A DNA stretch of 64,000 bases, taken from CAVYVZ01 sp963772065 (GTDB lineage: Bacteria > Acidobacteriota > Vicinamibacteria > Vicinamibacterales > UBA2999). How positions within the stretch are numbered: position 1 is the stretch's first letter; the number at the start of each line of letters is the position of its first letter. The DNA lies in assembly GCA_963772065.1 (NCBI GenBank), contig CAVYVZ010000004.1:124001-188000 (forward strand). Direction: 5' to 3'. Under the pieces are notes generated by a model. It searched no databases, had not been told where the DNA came from, and was given only the letters and a program-made list of their open reading frames with translations. This document shows, one piece after another, positions 63,293 to 64,000 of the stretch. A program made the translations under genes and the position numbers.

Positions 63293-64000
63293 CTACGACA
63301 GTATTCCGCGCAGCGTTTCAGCATCAATGTTACCGCCGGTCATGACGCAGACGACTTTCTGGCCCCGAAGGCTGTCTCCGAGTGTCTTCGCCGCGGCAAG
63401 CGTCGATGCTCCCGCACCCTCCGCGAGGTTATGCGTCAGCGCGAGGGCCATTCGCACACCGTCCTGCAGCTCGTTCTCTTCGAGCGTCACGATGTCGTCG
63501 AGCTCGTGCTTCAGAAAATTGAAGGTGAGATCGAACGTCACGCGCGTGGCCATCCCTTCGGCGAACGTGTCGGCGCGCTGGGCCACGACACGCTCGGGCC
63601 CGCGCCAGGAGCGCGCGAACGCGTCGGCACGAGCCGCCTGCACGCCGATGACGCGCGCCTTCGATTTCAGCCCGGTGCGGGCGATGCAACAGCCGCACGC
63701 GCCGCTGCCGCCGCCGATCGGCACGAGAATGACGTCGACGTCGGGGAGCGTCTCGAAGATCTCGAGGGCATAGGTGCCGACGCCGGCCAGGAGGTGCGGC
63801 TCGTTCGCCGAGTGGACGTAGCGCCAGCCCTCGCCGGCCACCATCTCCTCGACCCGCTCACGCGCTTCGTCGAAGTCTCGGCCGTGTTCCAGGACCTCCG
63901 CGCCCATCGCGCGCATGGAGGCGTTCTTGTCCGGATTGTTGCCGACCGGAACCACGATGCGGCAGCGAACGCCGTGCAGCTTCGAGGCGAGCGCAATCGA
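63293..64000 (-). CDS. PLP-dependent threonine/serine dehydratase-like enzyme (N-terminus outside window)
   Basis: The last ~235 residues of a fold-type II PLP enzyme. Visible: SIALASKLHGVRCRIVVPVGNNPDKNASMRAMGAEVLEHG, EPHLLAGVGTYALEIFE, the phosphate-cradle IGGGSGACGC and GAGASTLAAAKTL..VCVMTGGNIDAETLRGILS, all typical of threonine/threo-hydroxyaspartate/serine dehydratases. The active lysine lies outside the window. The enzyme is cut by the right edge. Confidence 0.9.
   Translation of the reverse strand, partial: SIALASKLHGVRCRIVVPVGNNPDKNASMRAMGAEVLEHGRDFDEARERVEEMVAGEGWRYVHSANEPHLLAGVGTYALEIFETLPDVDVILVPIGGGSGACGCCIARTGLKSKARVIGVQAARADAFARSWRGPERVVAQRADTFAEGMATRVTFDLTFNFLKHELDDIVTLEENELQDGVRMALALTHNLAEGAGASTLAAAKTLGDSLRGQKVVCVMTGGNIDAETLRGILS

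Overview
The window is high-GC, densely coded bacterial DNA most like an acidobacterium of the Vicinamibacteria type. The evidence is an ADOP-type duplicated FtsX permease (819 aa), a DUF5916 outer-membrane protein, large secreted beta-helix/Ig proteins, a protease-propeller-barrel fusion, and a box (benzoyl-CoA epoxide) cluster next to a Gram-negative-style pyruvate dehydrogenase operon. This is inference from gene content. I saw no rRNA, tRNA, CRISPR array, phage or insertion sequence.

Layout. 0-9.8 kb: housekeeping and accessory genes (rhomboid fragment, M20 peptidase, DinB, alpha/beta hydrolase, DUF72, CusF-Sco lipoprotein, ADOP permease, EEP hydrolase). 9.75-14.1 kb: an adaptor-ATPase-permease-permease ABC efflux operon. 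14.4-20.1 kb: RskA-like anti-sigma factor divergent from a processive GT2 synthase and a TPR/outer-membrane protein, a likely exopolysaccharide locus. 20.3-22.5 kb: ECF sigma, zinc anti-sigma, TlpA-like thioredoxin operon. 22.8-33.1 kb: protease-propeller-barrel fusion and two paralogous beta-helix/Ig/CBM secreted proteins around a thioesterase. 33.4-36.3 kb: tandem aspartic protease and a nuoB-nuoI-ferredoxin block. 37.5-44.9 kb: porin, cupredoxin, sensor kinase, sigma54 regulator, then a CuA-type protein, c-type cytochrome lipoprotein, DUF5777 barrel and second cupredoxin. 44.9-50.4 kb: aerobic benzoyl-CoA degradation (boxB, boxC, two beta-oxidation enzymes) with a divergent TetR regulator and operator. 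50.4-60.5 kb: antiporter, dehydrogenase, UPF0173 hydrolase, lipA and the lpd-aceF-aceE operon, uracil-DNA glycosylase. 60.5-64 kb: cytochrome c', DUF5916 protein and a truncated PLP enzyme.

The most interesting candidate system is the 37.5-44.9 kb copper/haem redox cluster. A sigma54 -24/-12 element and an upstream dyad sit between the sigma54 activator gene and the CuA-cytochrome-barrel-cupredoxin genes, suggesting a signal-controlled envelope electron-transfer module. The second striking signal is a set of intergenic spacers built from iterated short words (GGTCAAA or GGCTTAAG families), several folding into long inverted repeats.

A caution: at least ten conserved genes are split by single-base shifts (twelve events, eleven of them net +1 insertions). 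This looks like uncorrected sequencing error rather than gene decay, so those genes are annotated across the shift.
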